64,000 nt of DNA from CALBTQ01 sp036725605 (GCA_036725605.1 DAIMDW010000002.1:62001-126000); one strand, 5' to 3'. Counted from the stretch's first letter, positions 33,901 through 43,404 are shown. Notes: generated by a model from the letters alone, not told the origin. Numbers and translations: made by a program.

Positions 33901-35028
33901 TCAATGATCGTCGTCGTCATCGTAATATTCGTCATCGTCGGCCGAATCGTCGTCGTACTCGTTATTGAGCGCGTCGTCGATGCAATCGGACGCAACATCG
34001 CAATTGCCCATGTAATCGACCAGGCAATAATAGGCGTCCCGCCCGTAGAAATCCTCGCCGTATTCGCACCAGGATACGATGTCCTGGATGTCGTATTGAT
34101 TGCCGTTCATGTCGGTCAGCGAGAAACCGCATTCGTCGAAGAAGTTCCAGGCGGTTTCGCAATCGATGCCGTTGTCGTCATCGTCACCGTAGTTGTTGTC
34201 ATCATCGTCGTCGCCGTGATTGTCGTCGTCATCATCGTCGTCATCGTCATCGTCGGCGGCGCAACCGCATCCTCCGCCCGCTCCGCCACTGGCCGCGTCG
34301 CTCGATCCCGCCGAGCCTCCATCACCGGACGACATCGCACCGAAGCCGTGATTGCGTACGCCGTCGGTCTGGCTCATCGTTTCCAGGAAGGAAGCAAGCT
34401 GCGCATCGTCCATCACCTGGAACTTGTCGAGCAGCGCCGCGCGATAAGCCGCGTCCAACTCCGGCAGGCAGGAAAGCAGATCGCTTTTCACCCGGTTGGA
34501 GACGTTCGCCTGGTTGATCACCTGCAGCAGTTCATCGGCCGGGGCGACGTCGTTGAACTGCGGTTGGTCGCCGACGAGCATCGAGGCCTCGATATGGGTC
34601 GCCGACGACAGCGCGGCGTGACGACTGCCGCCGTTGTCGCCGAGCGTCGCGGCGGTGCCCAGCACCAGAAACGCCAGCAGCGCGGTCGCGCACACCGAGT
34701 GACCGAGCCACTTTTTCATATTGCCGTTCCGGCCGTTGCCGTTTTCCGGCAGCGAACGACGCAGATCGTCGATGAGCTTGTCCAGCGAATCCACCGTCAG
34801 TACCTGTGCGCCGGCGATCGCCTCGCCGTGGAACCGCTCATCCTCCAGGCGATTCATCAGCTCGCGCAGATCGTGCCAGAACCGCTCGTCGCGCCGCTTG
34901 TCACACAGCGCCGCATACAGGCGATCGACGACGCGATCGGGCTTTTCCCAGGGGGTGGGAGCGCATTGATGATTGATGAGGAAATTGCGTATTTCGACCA
35001 GACCGGCCCGGGGCAGAGATTGGCTCAT
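33901..35028 (-). CDS. Single-pass membrane protein with GCGC/Asp linker and Cys-rich C-domain, paralog A
   Basis: This 375-residue protein (ATG at 35026-35028, AAGGAG upstream) matches paralog B through the N-domain (EIRNFLINHQCAPTPW), membrane segment (KKWLGHSVCATALLAFLVLG) and helical block (DLLSCLPELDAAYRAALLDK). It then has a Gly/Ser run ending GGGCGCAA, about 35 residues rich in Asp, Asn and Gly, and an extra C-terminal domain with seven Cys (first DCETAWNFFDECG, last CDVASDC). It ends in an Asp/Tyr tail and His. It is the first of two tandem genes, divergent from the radical SAM operon. A 44-base gap links it to paralog B. Confidence 0.75.
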   Translation of the reverse strand: MSQSLPRAGLVEIRNFLINHQCAPTPWEKPDRVVDRLYAALCDKRRDERFWHDLRELMNRLEDERFHGEAIAGAQVLTVDSLDKLIDDLRRSLPENGNGRNGNMKKWLGHSVCATALLAFLVLGTAATLGDNGGSRHAALSSATHIEASMLVGDQPQFNDVAPADELLQVINQANVSNRVKSDLLSCLPELDAAYRAALLDKFQVMDDAQLASFLETMSQTDGVRNHGFGAMSSGDGGSAGSSDAASGGAGGGCGCAADDDDDDDDDDDNHGDDDDDNNYGDDDDNGIDCETAWNFFDECGFSLTDMNGNQYDIQDIVSWCEYGEDFYGRDAYYCLVDYMGNCDVASDCIDDALNNEYDDDSADDDEYYDDDDDH

Positions 35029-35221
35029 CCGATAATCTCCTTATAAACTTGCCCCCAAGCAATGGAGTCACTATGGCATCATTTATCATCAAATACAATT
35101 GAAAAAAACGGCAATACGAGATAATAATGAAGCGGTAAACCATTTGATTTTTCATGGTTTGCCAACGGAAAATCGATGGAAGTTACGGTAATTACTCATG
35201 GATCTTCAATAGATAGGATTA

Positions 35222-36316
35222 ATGATGACATTGGCCCCCGTAAAGCCGCCCCGCCGCGCCCTGTGGGAAATAACCTGGAAATGCGACCTGCGCTGCGAAC
35301 ACTGCCTCGTCGAAGGCGGGACCGCCGCGCATGACGAACTATCGCCCGTCGAGGCGCTCGACCTGGTCGATCAACTGGCCGATTTGGGCGTGGCCGCCGT
35401 TTCGCTGACCGGCGGCGAACCGTTTTTACGTCGCGATTGGCGCGCCATCGCCGAGCACGTGCGCCGGCGCGGGATGGCGCTGCGTTTTTCGGCCAACGGG
35501 CATCTGCTCGACGATGAAACCGTACGCACCCTGGTGGAAATCGGCGCCGAATCGTTCTCGGTGAGCATCGACGGTCTGAGCGCCACGCACGATCGCCTGC
35601 GTCACGGCCCGCCGGGCGACACGCGCTCGTCCTTCGCCCTGGTCGTCGCCGCGCTCGACCGCCTGCGCGCCACGCCGATGCTCGCGACCGTGCGCACGAC
35701 GATCACCAAACAGAACATCGACGAACTGCCCGCGTTGCACGGGGTGCTCAAGGAACACGGCGTGCAACGTTGGGTGCTGCAACTGGCGCACCGCACCGGC
35801 CGGCTGGCGGCTGAACGCGCCGCCGGGGTGTGCGATCCGATCGACCCTGAACAGCTTCCGCGAGTGGCCGATTTCATCGTCGCGAACGCGGACGATCCCG
35901 CGCTGCCGCCGCGCGCCTTCAACAACATCGGCTATCTCGGCCGGCAGGAACCGACGCTGCGTCAGTCGGGTCGCGCGCGACGCAATCCGCTGTGGAACGG
36001 CTGCTCGTGCGGCGTGTCGGTGGTCGGCATCGAGCCCGACGGCGGCATCAAAGGCTGCGCCAACCAGGTCGGCGAACCCTTTATCGTCGGCAACATCCGC
36101 CGCGAGCGGCTGGCCGACATCTGGAACGATCGCCCGCGCTGGCATTGGCTGCACCCCAAGCCCGAGCAGATGACCGGCTACTGCGCGGGGTGCGCGCTGG
36201 CCAAGGTGTGCGGCGCGGGCTGCACGACGCTGGCCTATCGCAGCACCGGCGAACTGTTCAACAATCCCTACTGCCTGCGCCGTCTTGAACGCGAAGGGCA
36301 AGGAGTCGCCCGATGA
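35222..36316 (+). CDS. Radical SAM/SPASM enzyme 1
   Basis: The product has 364 residues; the ATG at 35222 or the adjacent one at 35225 is the start. The radical SAM cluster motif CDLRCEHC (C21, C25, C28) is followed by the SAM-binding SLTGGEPFL. The C-terminal SPASM part has Cys in NGCSCG, IKGCANQ, YCAGCALAKVCGAGC and PYCLRR, enough for two auxiliary Fe-S clusters. SPASM enzymes such as PqqE, AlbA, MftC and anSME modify peptides or proteins by radical chemistry. Its ATGA overlap with the sulfatase-fold gene and its homologue two genes on define an operon. Substrate unknown. Confidence 0.9.
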   Translation: MMTLAPVKPPRRALWEITWKCDLRCEHCLVEGGTAAHDELSPVEALDLVDQLADLGVAAVSLTGGEPFLRRDWRAIAEHVRRRGMALRFSANGHLLDDETVRTLVEIGAESFSVSIDGLSATHDRLRHGPPGDTRSSFALVVAALDRLRATPMLATVRTTITKQNIDELPALHGVLKEHGVQRWVLQLAHRTGRLAAERAAGVCDPIDPEQLPRVADFIVANADDPALPPRAFNNIGYLGRQEPTLRQSGRARRNPLWNGCSCGVSVVGIEPDGGIKGCANQVGEPFIVGNIRRERLADIWNDRPRWHWLHPKPEQMTGYCAGCALAKVCGAGCTTLAYRSTGELFNNPYCLRRLEREGQGVAR

Positions 36317-37620
36317 TCGTCATTCTATTGGTCGCCGACAGCTTTAAGGCCGGCGCGCCGGGTTTCGCCGGCGGGCCCGCCGCCACGCCTTTTCTGGATT
36401 CGCTGGCCGCCGAAGGCACGTGGTTCGAGAAATTCTTCGCCGCCGCCGCCTGGACGGTCCCTTCGGTGATGTCGATGCTCACCGGCACGCTCGGGCACCG
36501 CATCGGCGTGTGCCGCTGGCGGCATCCCTTCCCGGCGCATCGGCCGACGCTGCTGACCGCCTTCGCCGCGGCCGGTTTCGAGGTGCGCAGCTTCCACCCC
36601 TACCCGCGCTGGGGCTTTCTGACGATCCCCGGTAAAGGCCCGGTCGGCAACAGCCAGGACATGGACGCGGTGTGCGCCGCCCTGCGCGGCCGCAAGGGGC
36701 AGGACCGCTTCGTGTTCGTCCTGCATTGGTGGACGCACCTGCCTTACCTCTGTCACGAGGTGCCGCAGGACAAATGGCACGTGGCCTGCGATTTTTCGCT
36801 GGAATCGCTCAACCGCTATCCGGAGCGCATCGCGCCGAAGCTGGAAAATTCGTACCTGCAGGCGGTGGCGCACTTCAGCAACGAGGTGCTGCCGCGCTAC
36901 CTGGACGCCGCCGGCGCGCACGGCGAGGAAGTGCTGCTCGCGGTGACCGGCGATCACGGCGAAACCTGGGGGCGTTCGCTGCCCGCCGGGCGCAAGGTGG
37001 AAAACGTGTACGATCTGCACGGGCGGTGGATCGCCGATGAGACGATCCAGGTGCCCTTCGTGCTGCACGGCAAAACGACGAGCGCGACGATCCCCGCCGG
37101 GCAACGCCTGGGCGGCATGGCTTCGGGGCTGGACGTCGGCCCGACCCTCGCCGCGCTGGCCGACGTACCGTGGCCGGGCTCGGAGCCGGATTTTCCCGCG
37201 CCCGGCCTGGTCGAACGCAACGAAGCGGATCTGAACATCCTGGGCGCATCGCTTAAGGAACATGTGCTGACCGGCACGGACGCGCCGCGCGAGGAGGTTT
37301 TAACCATTTCCAGCCACAACGCGCATCAGCCGAAAACCTATCCGGCCGTCGGCAAGGAAATGTGGCGAACAATGGCGTTGCGCGACGCAAAAGCGTGGTA
37401 TATTTGGGATGGAGCGGCACAGGAAAAAACGGTGAATCCGGTGGACGAGGCGGCTGTTTTTTCGGATCAGGAAACCGCCGCCGTTTTCGCCCGGCTCGAA
37501 GAAATGCGGCAGCAGGCCGTCGATTCGGCCGCGCCGGTCGAGGGCGAGGACATCGACGATTTACGCAGTGACGCGGAACAAGTCAAAAAACAATTGCGCT
37601 CGCTCGGCTACCTGGATTGA
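36313..37620 (+). CDS. Sulfatase/alkaline-phosphatase-superfamily protein with Thr at the nucleophile position
   Basis: This 435-residue protein overlaps the first radical SAM gene (ATGA at 36313-36316). The sulfatase fold shows in D9 (LLVADSFKAG), the motif AAWTVPSVMSMLTG and TGDHGETWG (D214, H215). True sulfatases need Cys or Ser before x-P-x-R for formylglycine; here the residue is T48 and the Arg is absent. That resembles phosphoglycerol or phosphoethanolamine transferases, which use Thr. It has no signal peptide or membrane anchor, so it is likely cytoplasmic, unlike those transferases. It could transfer or remove a phospho-group on the substrate of the flanking SPASM enzymes. Confidence 0.8.
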   Translation: MIVILLVADSFKAGAPGFAGGPAATPFLDSLAAEGTWFEKFFAAAAWTVPSVMSMLTGTLGHRIGVCRWRHPFPAHRPTLLTAFAAAGFEVRSFHPYPRWGFLTIPGKGPVGNSQDMDAVCAALRGRKGQDRFVFVLHWWTHLPYLCHEVPQDKWHVACDFSLESLNRYPERIAPKLENSYLQAVAHFSNEVLPRYLDAAGAHGEEVLLAVTGDHGETWGRSLPAGRKVENVYDLHGRWIADETIQVPFVLHGKTTSATIPAGQRLGGMASGLDVGPTLAALADVPWPGSEPDFPAPGLVERNEADLNILGASLKEHVLTGTDAPREEVLTISSHNAHQPKTYPAVGKEMWRTMALRDAKAWYIWDGAAQEKTVNPVDEAAVFSDQETAAVFARLEEMRQQAVDSAAPVEGEDIDDLRSDAEQVKKQLRSLGYLD

Positions 37621-37625
37621 AAAAC

Positions 37626-38678
37626 ATGAAAACCCATGCGGAGCATCCGAACAGTTGTTACTGGGAATTGACGCGGCGCTGTCGCCTCGCCTGCCTGCAC
37701 TGCCGCACCGGCAGCCGGCGCGCGGGCGAGGAACTCGAACTGCACCAGATGATGAACATCGCCGATCAGTTGATCGCGCTCAAGCCGAAGTTCGTGGTGC
37801 TGACCGGCGGTGAGCCGACCGAATACCGCGGGTGGGAACTGATCGCGCGGCGGCTTACCGACGGCGGCATCAAAGTGCGGTTGTTCATCAGCGGTTTCCA
37901 ATTCGACGAAACGATTCTCGACAAGGCGCTGAACGCGGGCATCGACCGGTTCGCGGTGTCGCTGGACGGTCCCGAGGAAGTGCACGACTATTTACGGCCG
38001 CCGCATAAAAATATCGAATCGACCCACGCGCATGCCGTACGCGCGCTGCAAATGATCATCGCCGCCGGCAAGAAACATCGCGCGGTCACCCAGGTCAATT
38101 GCCACAACGTCGACCATCTGCCGGCGATCTACCAACAGCTTGTCGAGCTGGGCGTGCGGCGCTGGCAGGTGCACCTGTGTCAGATGACCGGCCGCGCGGG
38201 CACGAAACGCAACGAGTTGATGACGCATCCGCGCGACGTGGAGAAAATCGTCCGCGTGCTGCTGGCGGCGGCGCAGGAAAAGAAAATCAACGCGCCGCTG
38301 CATTGCACGATCGGCTACATGACCGAAGAGGAGCCGCTGTTGCGCGGCCGTCAAACGAAAGGACGCGCGGTGTGGATGGGCTGCGAGGCGGGTCGGCGCA
38401 CGCTGGCGATCACCCCCAACGGCGGCGTGAAGGGCTGCACCACGCTGCCGGACGAGTTCATCACCGCTTCGTTGTCCGAGCGCTCGCTCGGCGACATCTG
38501 GGCCGACGACCGGCTGTTCCCCTACACGCGGCAATGGTCGGCGGAGATCCTCGGCGGGCGCTGCATGGAATGCGCGCTGGCCAACACCTGCCGCGCCGGG
38601 TGCATCGCGGTGGCTTACAGCGCCACCGGGTCGATCGGCGCGAATCCCTACTGCCTGCGGCTGGTGCGTTCGAGCTGA
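37626..38678 (+). CDS. Radical SAM/SPASM enzyme 2, paralog of enzyme 1
   Basis: I choose the ATG at 37626 (350 residues); a TTG at 37617 overlapping the upstream stop is an alternative. The cluster motif is CRLACLHC (C19, C23, C26) and the SAM-binding block VLTGGEP. The SPASM Cys occur in MGCEAG, VKGCTT, CMECALANTCRAGC and PYCLRL, in the same spacing as enzyme 1: NPYCLRLV matches NPYCLRRL, and CALANTCRAGC matches CALAKVCGAGC. The two are paralogs that may act in series or on different sites. The gene ends 4 bases from the stop of the convergent AMMECR1-like gene. Confidence 0.9.
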   Translation: MKTHAEHPNSCYWELTRRCRLACLHCRTGSRRAGEELELHQMMNIADQLIALKPKFVVLTGGEPTEYRGWELIARRLTDGGIKVRLFISGFQFDETILDKALNAGIDRFAVSLDGPEEVHDYLRPPHKNIESTHAHAVRALQMIIAAGKKHRAVTQVNCHNVDHLPAIYQQLVELGVRRWQVHLCQMTGRAGTKRNELMTHPRDVEKIVRVLLAAAQEKKINAPLHCTIGYMTEEEPLLRGRQTKGRAVWMGCEAGRRTLAITPNGGVKGCTTLPDEFITASLSERSLGDIWADDRLFPYTRQWSAEILGGRCMECALANTCRAGCIAVAYSATGSIGANPYCLRLVRSS

Positions 38679-38682
38679 GCGC

Positions 38683-40584
38683 TTACCATTCGCTCACGCC
38701 CAGAGCCCGCAATTCGTCCGGCACATTGAGCGCGTTGAGCAGCGAGAACAGCGCATGCTGACAATAATCGATGCGGATATCCCCCGCGGTTAGTCCGCCC
38801 CGAATACCGCCCTTCGCCTTGGCCGGATACGGCAGATACCACGAATTGTCGTCGGTGTATTGGTTTTGCACCATGAAATGCAGCGCCTGCAGCAACGCCA
38901 CGCCGTAGCGTTTTTGCGCCTCGACGTCGCCGAGGTGTTTGGCGGTCAGGTAGCATTCCACCAACGACTCGGCGCGCGAGGACGTGGGCGTCGTGCGCGG
39001 CGGGCGCGAGTTGTCGGCCGCGCCCGGATAATCGGGGAAATAGCCCGGCCGGTCCGGCGTCCACTGATGGCGCACCACGGCGTCGGCGTGGGAATAAGCC
39101 AACCGTCGATATTCCTCGCGCTGCGCCGGATCCTTCGCCAGCCGCGCCATGCGCGCCCACGCCTGGCCGGTCCAGCAATAGTTGCCGACCGCGCGGTGTC
39201 CGTCGGCCTGCCACAGCCGCTTGTGCCCGGCGGCGATTTCCACGGCAGCGTCCCACCAGGCTTCACGGCCGGTCTGTTCATAAAGGCGCACGAGCGCGAG
39301 CAGTGCGATGCCGGGGAAATACAACGCCTGCTTTTCCGGCGGCAGTTGCAGCGTCGCTTCGCGGAACGTCGTGTAAAAATAGCCGGGCTTGTTCATGCGG
39401 AAAAATAGAATCGCCTCGCCGAAACGATCGCGCAGCTCGATCTCGCGCTCGGTAAGCGACGCGGCGGGCATGGACGCATAAAACATCGCCATGAGCGCGT
39501 TGGAGCCGAGCAACGAGCGGTTCTCGTCGCTGATCAGCGCGACGTGCGGCGCTTCGGTGGGGATCTTCAGCCGCTCGAGGGTGTAGGCCAGCGATTTGCG
39601 CGCCGCCGCGAGCAGGTGTTCGTCGGGGAACACCTCATGCGCCTGCAGCAGGCGCAGTGCGTGGCCGATGTGGCGCGGCATGTCGTAGTCGGGGTCGTAC
39701 GCGTCTTCGACCGGGTAATAAACGTAATCGAGCTTGCCGTCGTCGTGCACGATGCGCAGCAGGTATTCAATGTCGGCCCACGCGGCGGCGCGCAGGGCCG
39801 GCTCGTCCAACGGCGGGGGAATGATCTTCGCGCGGTAGCAATCCAGCGGCTTGCCGGGATCGCCCTGTGCGTCGATGAAACTCTGCCCGCTGAAGGCGAA
39901 CAGCTTGCCCGTTTGCCATTTCTCGCCGCTCATTGCCGACAGTTCGCCTAACTGCCGCCGCAGCAGATGCCGTCCGCGCACCCGCTTCTCGCGTTCGCCG
40001 GGCTCGTCGACCTTCAGCCCCCACCCGCGATAATTGGTCAGGTCGGGATGCAGAAAGGTCGCCCGGCCCGCGCGATCGAGAATCAGTCCGTGCACACCGT
40101 CTTCGAGCAGTTGGCTGAGGCGGTTGTATTCCACCGACTCGGGCGCACGCGAATCGAAGGGCAACGGCGCAATGCGATCAATGACGCCGACCTTGATGCG
40201 GGCTTGCGCCAATTGCGGCCGGATATCGCGCTGGAAATGCTTGTCGGCGGCCGCCTGGGCGACGGCGGTGGAAAACGCCTCGTAAAAATTGTCGCCGCCG
40301 ACCACGACGATCACCGGTTCCTGCGGCGGGAAAAACACTTCCACCGAAGCGCCCGCGCCGCCCACGGCCTTGAGCAGCGCATCGGGCGCCGGCAACGGCC
40401 GTCCGGCCAATCCCTCGCGCGCGGCACGCAGCAAAAACGATTTTTGTTCGGCGGTCAGAATAACGACCTTGGCGTAGGGGCGAATCGTCGCCGTTTGCGC
40501 GGGCGCTTGCGCCCCCCGTTGGCAGGCGCAACAGATCAACGCGGTCAGCAACAATCCGATGGTCAACCGAGTGAGCGTTTTCAT
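38683..40584 (-). CDS. Lipoprotein with AMMECR1-like domain and alpha/alpha-toroid domain
   Basis: The ATG at 40582-40584 (GGGGA upstream) gives 633 residues with a lipoprotein-type signal ending ICCAC. Residues about 40-255 resemble AMMECR1: ILTAEQKSFLLRAAREGL, then EDGVHGLILDRAGRATFLHP and WQTGKLFAFSGQSF. The remaining ~370 residues are helical hairpins with toroid-like motifs (RHIGHALRLLQAHE, YFPGIALLALVRLYEQTG, AVGNYCWTGQAWARM, RAESLVECYLTAKHLG), as in six-hairpin glycosidases or cyclases. AMMECR1 proteins co-occur with Memo and radical SAM proteins in a known but poorly understood system. Here the domain is exported and fused, which is unusual. Confidence in the AMMECR1 call is moderate. 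Confidence 0.65.
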   Translation of the reverse strand: MKTLTRLTIGLLLTALICCACQRGAQAPAQTATIRPYAKVVILTAEQKSFLLRAAREGLAGRPLPAPDALLKAVGGAGASVEVFFPPQEPVIVVVGGDNFYEAFSTAVAQAAADKHFQRDIRPQLAQARIKVGVIDRIAPLPFDSRAPESVEYNRLSQLLEDGVHGLILDRAGRATFLHPDLTNYRGWGLKVDEPGEREKRVRGRHLLRRQLGELSAMSGEKWQTGKLFAFSGQSFIDAQGDPGKPLDCYRAKIIPPPLDEPALRAAAWADIEYLLRIVHDDGKLDYVYYPVEDAYDPDYDMPRHIGHALRLLQAHEVFPDEHLLAAARKSLAYTLERLKIPTEAPHVALISDENRSLLGSNALMAMFYASMPAASLTEREIELRDRFGEAILFFRMNKPGYFYTTFREATLQLPPEKQALYFPGIALLALVRLYEQTGREAWWDAAVEIAAGHKRLWQADGHRAVGNYCWTGQAWARMARLAKDPAQREEYRRLAYSHADAVVRHQWTPDRPGYFPDYPGAADNSRPPRTTPTSSRAESLVECYLTAKHLGDVEAQKRYGVALLQALHFMVQNQYTDDNSWYLPYPAKAKGGIRGGLTAGDIRIDYCQHALFSLLNALNVPDELRALGVSEW

Positions 40585-40728
40585 GATTCCCCGCAAATCT
40601 TGATAGCGAAATAACAATTGATTATCCATTGCCGGCAACCGGGAATCAAGCCGTTGAAGATTAATTCGCATTGCCTTGCCATGAGCGAATATCGCTGTTA
40701 ATGTTTTCGTTCCACAAAGGGGGTTACG

Positions 40729-43404
40729 ATGCGTAGGCAGCTCACTCTTCTCCTCGTTTTCCTACTGTCTGTTTCATTTTTGATCGTCGCGTGCGGCGAC
40801 GACGATGACGACAACGACGACAACGACGCCGGCGATGACGACAGCACCGACGATGACGACACATCCGACGACGACAACGATACGGGCGACGACGATACGA
40901 CGGACGACGACACGACCGACGACGACACCGGCGACGACGACACCGTGGACGACGACACCGTGGACGACGACACCGTGGACGACGATACCGGCGATGACGA
41001 CACCGCGGACGACGATACCGATCTCGAAGGTTACGTCGAAGTGTCCGGCGGCACGTTCTACATGGGCAGCCCGGAAGGCGAGCTGGGCCGACGCGACAAC
41101 GAAATCCGTCACGAGGTAACGCTGACGAACGACTTCGAAATGAAAAAGACCGAAGTGACGCAGGGGCAGTTCGAAGAGGTGATGAACTACAACCCGAGCC
41201 ACTTCCCGCTGATGGGCGACGATCCGAACCGCCCGGTCGAGCAGGTGAGCTGGTACGACGCGCTGGCCTACGCCAACAAGACGTCCGCCGCCGCCGGTTA
41301 TACGGAGTGCTTCACCTTCAGCGACATCCTCTGCGTCGACGAAACGACCGGCGACACGACCACCTATTGCGCCGAGCACGGCGGCATCGAAACGGCGAAC
41401 GTCATCCTTAATGGCGCGGCAACGATCTACGATTGCCAAGGCTATCGCCTGCCGACCGAAGCCGAGTGGGAATACGCGGCGCGCGGCGGCACGACCACAG
41501 CGACGTACAATGGCGACATCCAGAACGTCTCCACCCGGCCACTGGACGCCACGCTGGACGCCATCGCCTGGTACGGCGGCAACGCGGGCCGCACCTCGCA
41601 CGCGGTCGGCGGAAAAGAGGCGAACGATTTCGGCTTGTGGGACATGCTCGGCAACGTCAAGGAATGGACCTGGGATATCTTCGCCGATCCGTATCTGACC
41701 GAAGACACCGATCCGGTCGGCGCGAGCGAAGGCCGCTATCATGCCGTACGCGGAGGCGCCTACTGGTTCCACGGCGGCGCTTACACCCGCGCGGCGTTCC
41801 GCACCGGTCATACCCCCGGCCATCGCGTGTTCACCCTGGGCTTCCGCCTGGTGCGCACGTTGAGCGCCAGCAAAGCCCCGCGCGACTTCACCATCGGCGT
41901 TCAAACGGCGGTCAAAGCCCCGCAGGCGACGCAGTGGCCCGACGAACTGCCCTGGACCTTCACCCGTCCGGCCGCCGGCACGCCGCTGACGCAGCAGGAG
42001 ATCGACGACTTCACCGAGAAGATAACCGGCTTCTGGGCCGACACGCCCTACTTCCAGCATTACCGCTACGTGTCGCACGGCATGGACGCGGACAACGACG
42101 AGGGCTGGCCGGAATTCAAATTGTACGGCATGGGCTCGACGGCTATTAAAACCGGAAGCCTGGTGGAGATCCGCCACACGGGCAACGCCGACAACCTGAT
42201 GATTCCCACCGGTAAGGTGTTCAACCTATTTGCTTCGTTGTATCTGAGCACCGGCGACGCCAACGCCGCCTATATGCTGCAGCAATATTGCAAAGGCCTG
42301 ATCGCGTTGTTCCAGGGCTTCATCTGGAGCGAAGACGATCCGGAAATCTGGGTCATGCCGCGCGCCAACTACCTGCAGAACTACTACTTCGAGGAGGAAG
42401 GCGGCCGGCAGGGGTACGTCAACTACGACCCGGTCAAGGTGCTCAAGTACGACTGGAACGGCTGGACGATCCCGGTCGACACCAATCCGTATTACGGCAG
42501 CATCTGGACGCGCACCATGCGCAGCAAGGACGATATGCCGCACTTCTATCGCATGGTGCCCTATCTGTATCGCCTGATCGAGGACGCGCCCGATCAGGAC
42601 GTGCGCGACGCGGCGCAGATGATGCTGGACGCGATGGTTATTTGGAACCAGGACATCGTCAACTCGGGCTACTACATTCACACGAAAGACGAAACGGGCG
42701 ACATGTTCATTCCGATGAACGCGGACAACCCGAACATGGTCAACGATCTGGCCAGCTACGTGAATTACGATCCGTTTATTCCCGACGCCGAGTGCGATCC
42801 GGAACTGGCGGCCGCGCTGATCGGCTATGGCGAGCCGTTGGGCGTGGATTGCGGCAACGGCATCAGCGTGCTGTACGACACGATCGCCACCGCGCAACAC
42901 TACTTTAATGAGCGCAACATCATCCGCTATTTCCACGTCGATGCGGTGCTGCTGGCGCTGATGCACGAGGAAAACGACGCCGCCTTCGACCTTCTCGAAG
43001 GCCTGGTTACGCGCAACGAGGACGCCGTCACCAACATGGAAGAACGCCAGTTGGTCAATACCGATTATAAATCCGATCTGGCCTCGTTCCTGCTGGCCAG
43101 CGCCGCAACGGGATATCCGCTGACCGACGAAGAAGCGCGGTTGATCGTCGAGGAATATTCGACGTCGGTCGACTTCCACGCCGCCTGGCCCAACTGGGAT
43201 CTGTGGGATCCGTCGCTGCCCGACGGCGAATACACGCTGCGTCCGCCGCAAACCATCAGCACCGAGAAAAAGGCGATTCGCAACGAAGAAATGGGCTACC
43301 TGCTGGAGTATTGCTACTCGCCGTTCCGCAATCCGGCCGGCGCCCAGGTGGTCGATTGCGAAGTGATTCTCGATCCCACGCAGTGGGGCACGACGCTCGA
43401 TTAA
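40729..43404 (+). CDS. Asp-rich lipoprotein with FGE/SUMF1-type domain and a novel C-terminal domain
   Basis: This 891-residue lipoprotein has Cys22 in FLIVAC, then about 75 residues of Asp/Thr repeats. Residues about 100-380 form a formylglycine-generating-enzyme (SUMF1) fold: SGGTFYMGSP, KTEVTQGQFEEVM, VEQVSWYDALAYAN, YRLPTEAEWEYAARGG, GLWDMLGNVKEW and FTLGFRLVR. Many bacterial members are not FGly enzymes and bind ligands. The last ~500 residues match the lipoprotein at 58376-60037 (shared patterns SHGMD, TRSKD, VPDAEC/IPDAEC, PNWDLW, LEYC...RNPA...VIDCE). It stands alone between its own promoter region and a terminator. The true sulfatase it might activate is not evident. Confidence 0.82.
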   Translation: MRRQLTLLLVFLLSVSFLIVACGDDDDDNDDNDAGDDDSTDDDDTSDDDNDTGDDDTTDDDTTDDDTGDDDTVDDDTVDDDTVDDDTGDDDTADDDTDLEGYVEVSGGTFYMGSPEGELGRRDNEIRHEVTLTNDFEMKKTEVTQGQFEEVMNYNPSHFPLMGDDPNRPVEQVSWYDALAYANKTSAAAGYTECFTFSDILCVDETTGDTTTYCAEHGGIETANVILNGAATIYDCQGYRLPTEAEWEYAARGGTTTATYNGDIQNVSTRPLDATLDAIAWYGGNAGRTSHAVGGKEANDFGLWDMLGNVKEWTWDIFADPYLTEDTDPVGASEGRYHAVRGGAYWFHGGAYTRAAFRTGHTPGHRVFTLGFRLVRTLSASKAPRDFTIGVQTAVKAPQATQWPDELPWTFTRPAAGTPLTQQEIDDFTEKITGFWADTPYFQHYRYVSHGMDADNDEGWPEFKLYGMGSTAIKTGSLVEIRHTGNADNLMIPTGKVFNLFASLYLSTGDANAAYMLQQYCKGLIALFQGFIWSEDDPEIWVMPRANYLQNYYFEEEGGRQGYVNYDPVKVLKYDWNGWTIPVDTNPYYGSIWTRTMRSKDDMPHFYRMVPYLYRLIEDAPDQDVRDAAQMMLDAMVIWNQDIVNSGYYIHTKDETGDMFIPMNADNPNMVNDLASYVNYDPFIPDAECDPELAAALIGYGEPLGVDCGNGISVLYDTIATAQHYFNERNIIRYFHVDAVLLALMHEENDAAFDLLEGLVTRNEDAVTNMEERQLVNTDYKSDLASFLLASAATGYPLTDEEARLIVEEYSTSVDFHAAWPNWDLWDPSLPDGEYTLRPPQTISTEKKAIRNEEMGYLLEYCYSPFRNPAGAQVVDCEVILDPTQWGTTLD
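40798..41019 (+). repeat. Coding microsatellite for the Asp/Thr linker
   Basis: Imperfect 15-base units such as gacgacgacaccgtg repeat in frame, three of them identical in a row near 40940-40985. Confidence 0.85.

Noticed and set aside
40798..41019. Assembly artefact or frameshift tract in the Asp-rich run
   Set aside because: The frame stays open through the whole repeat and the same kind of linker occurs in six other lipoproteins, so it is a genuine coding microsatellite.
36313..43404. Formylglycine system: sulfatase plus SPASM enzymes or SUMF1-type protein
   Set aside because: The sulfatase-fold protein has Thr instead of Cys/Ser and lacks the x-P-x-R Arg. The SUMF1-type protein is an exported lipoprotein in a different transcription unit.
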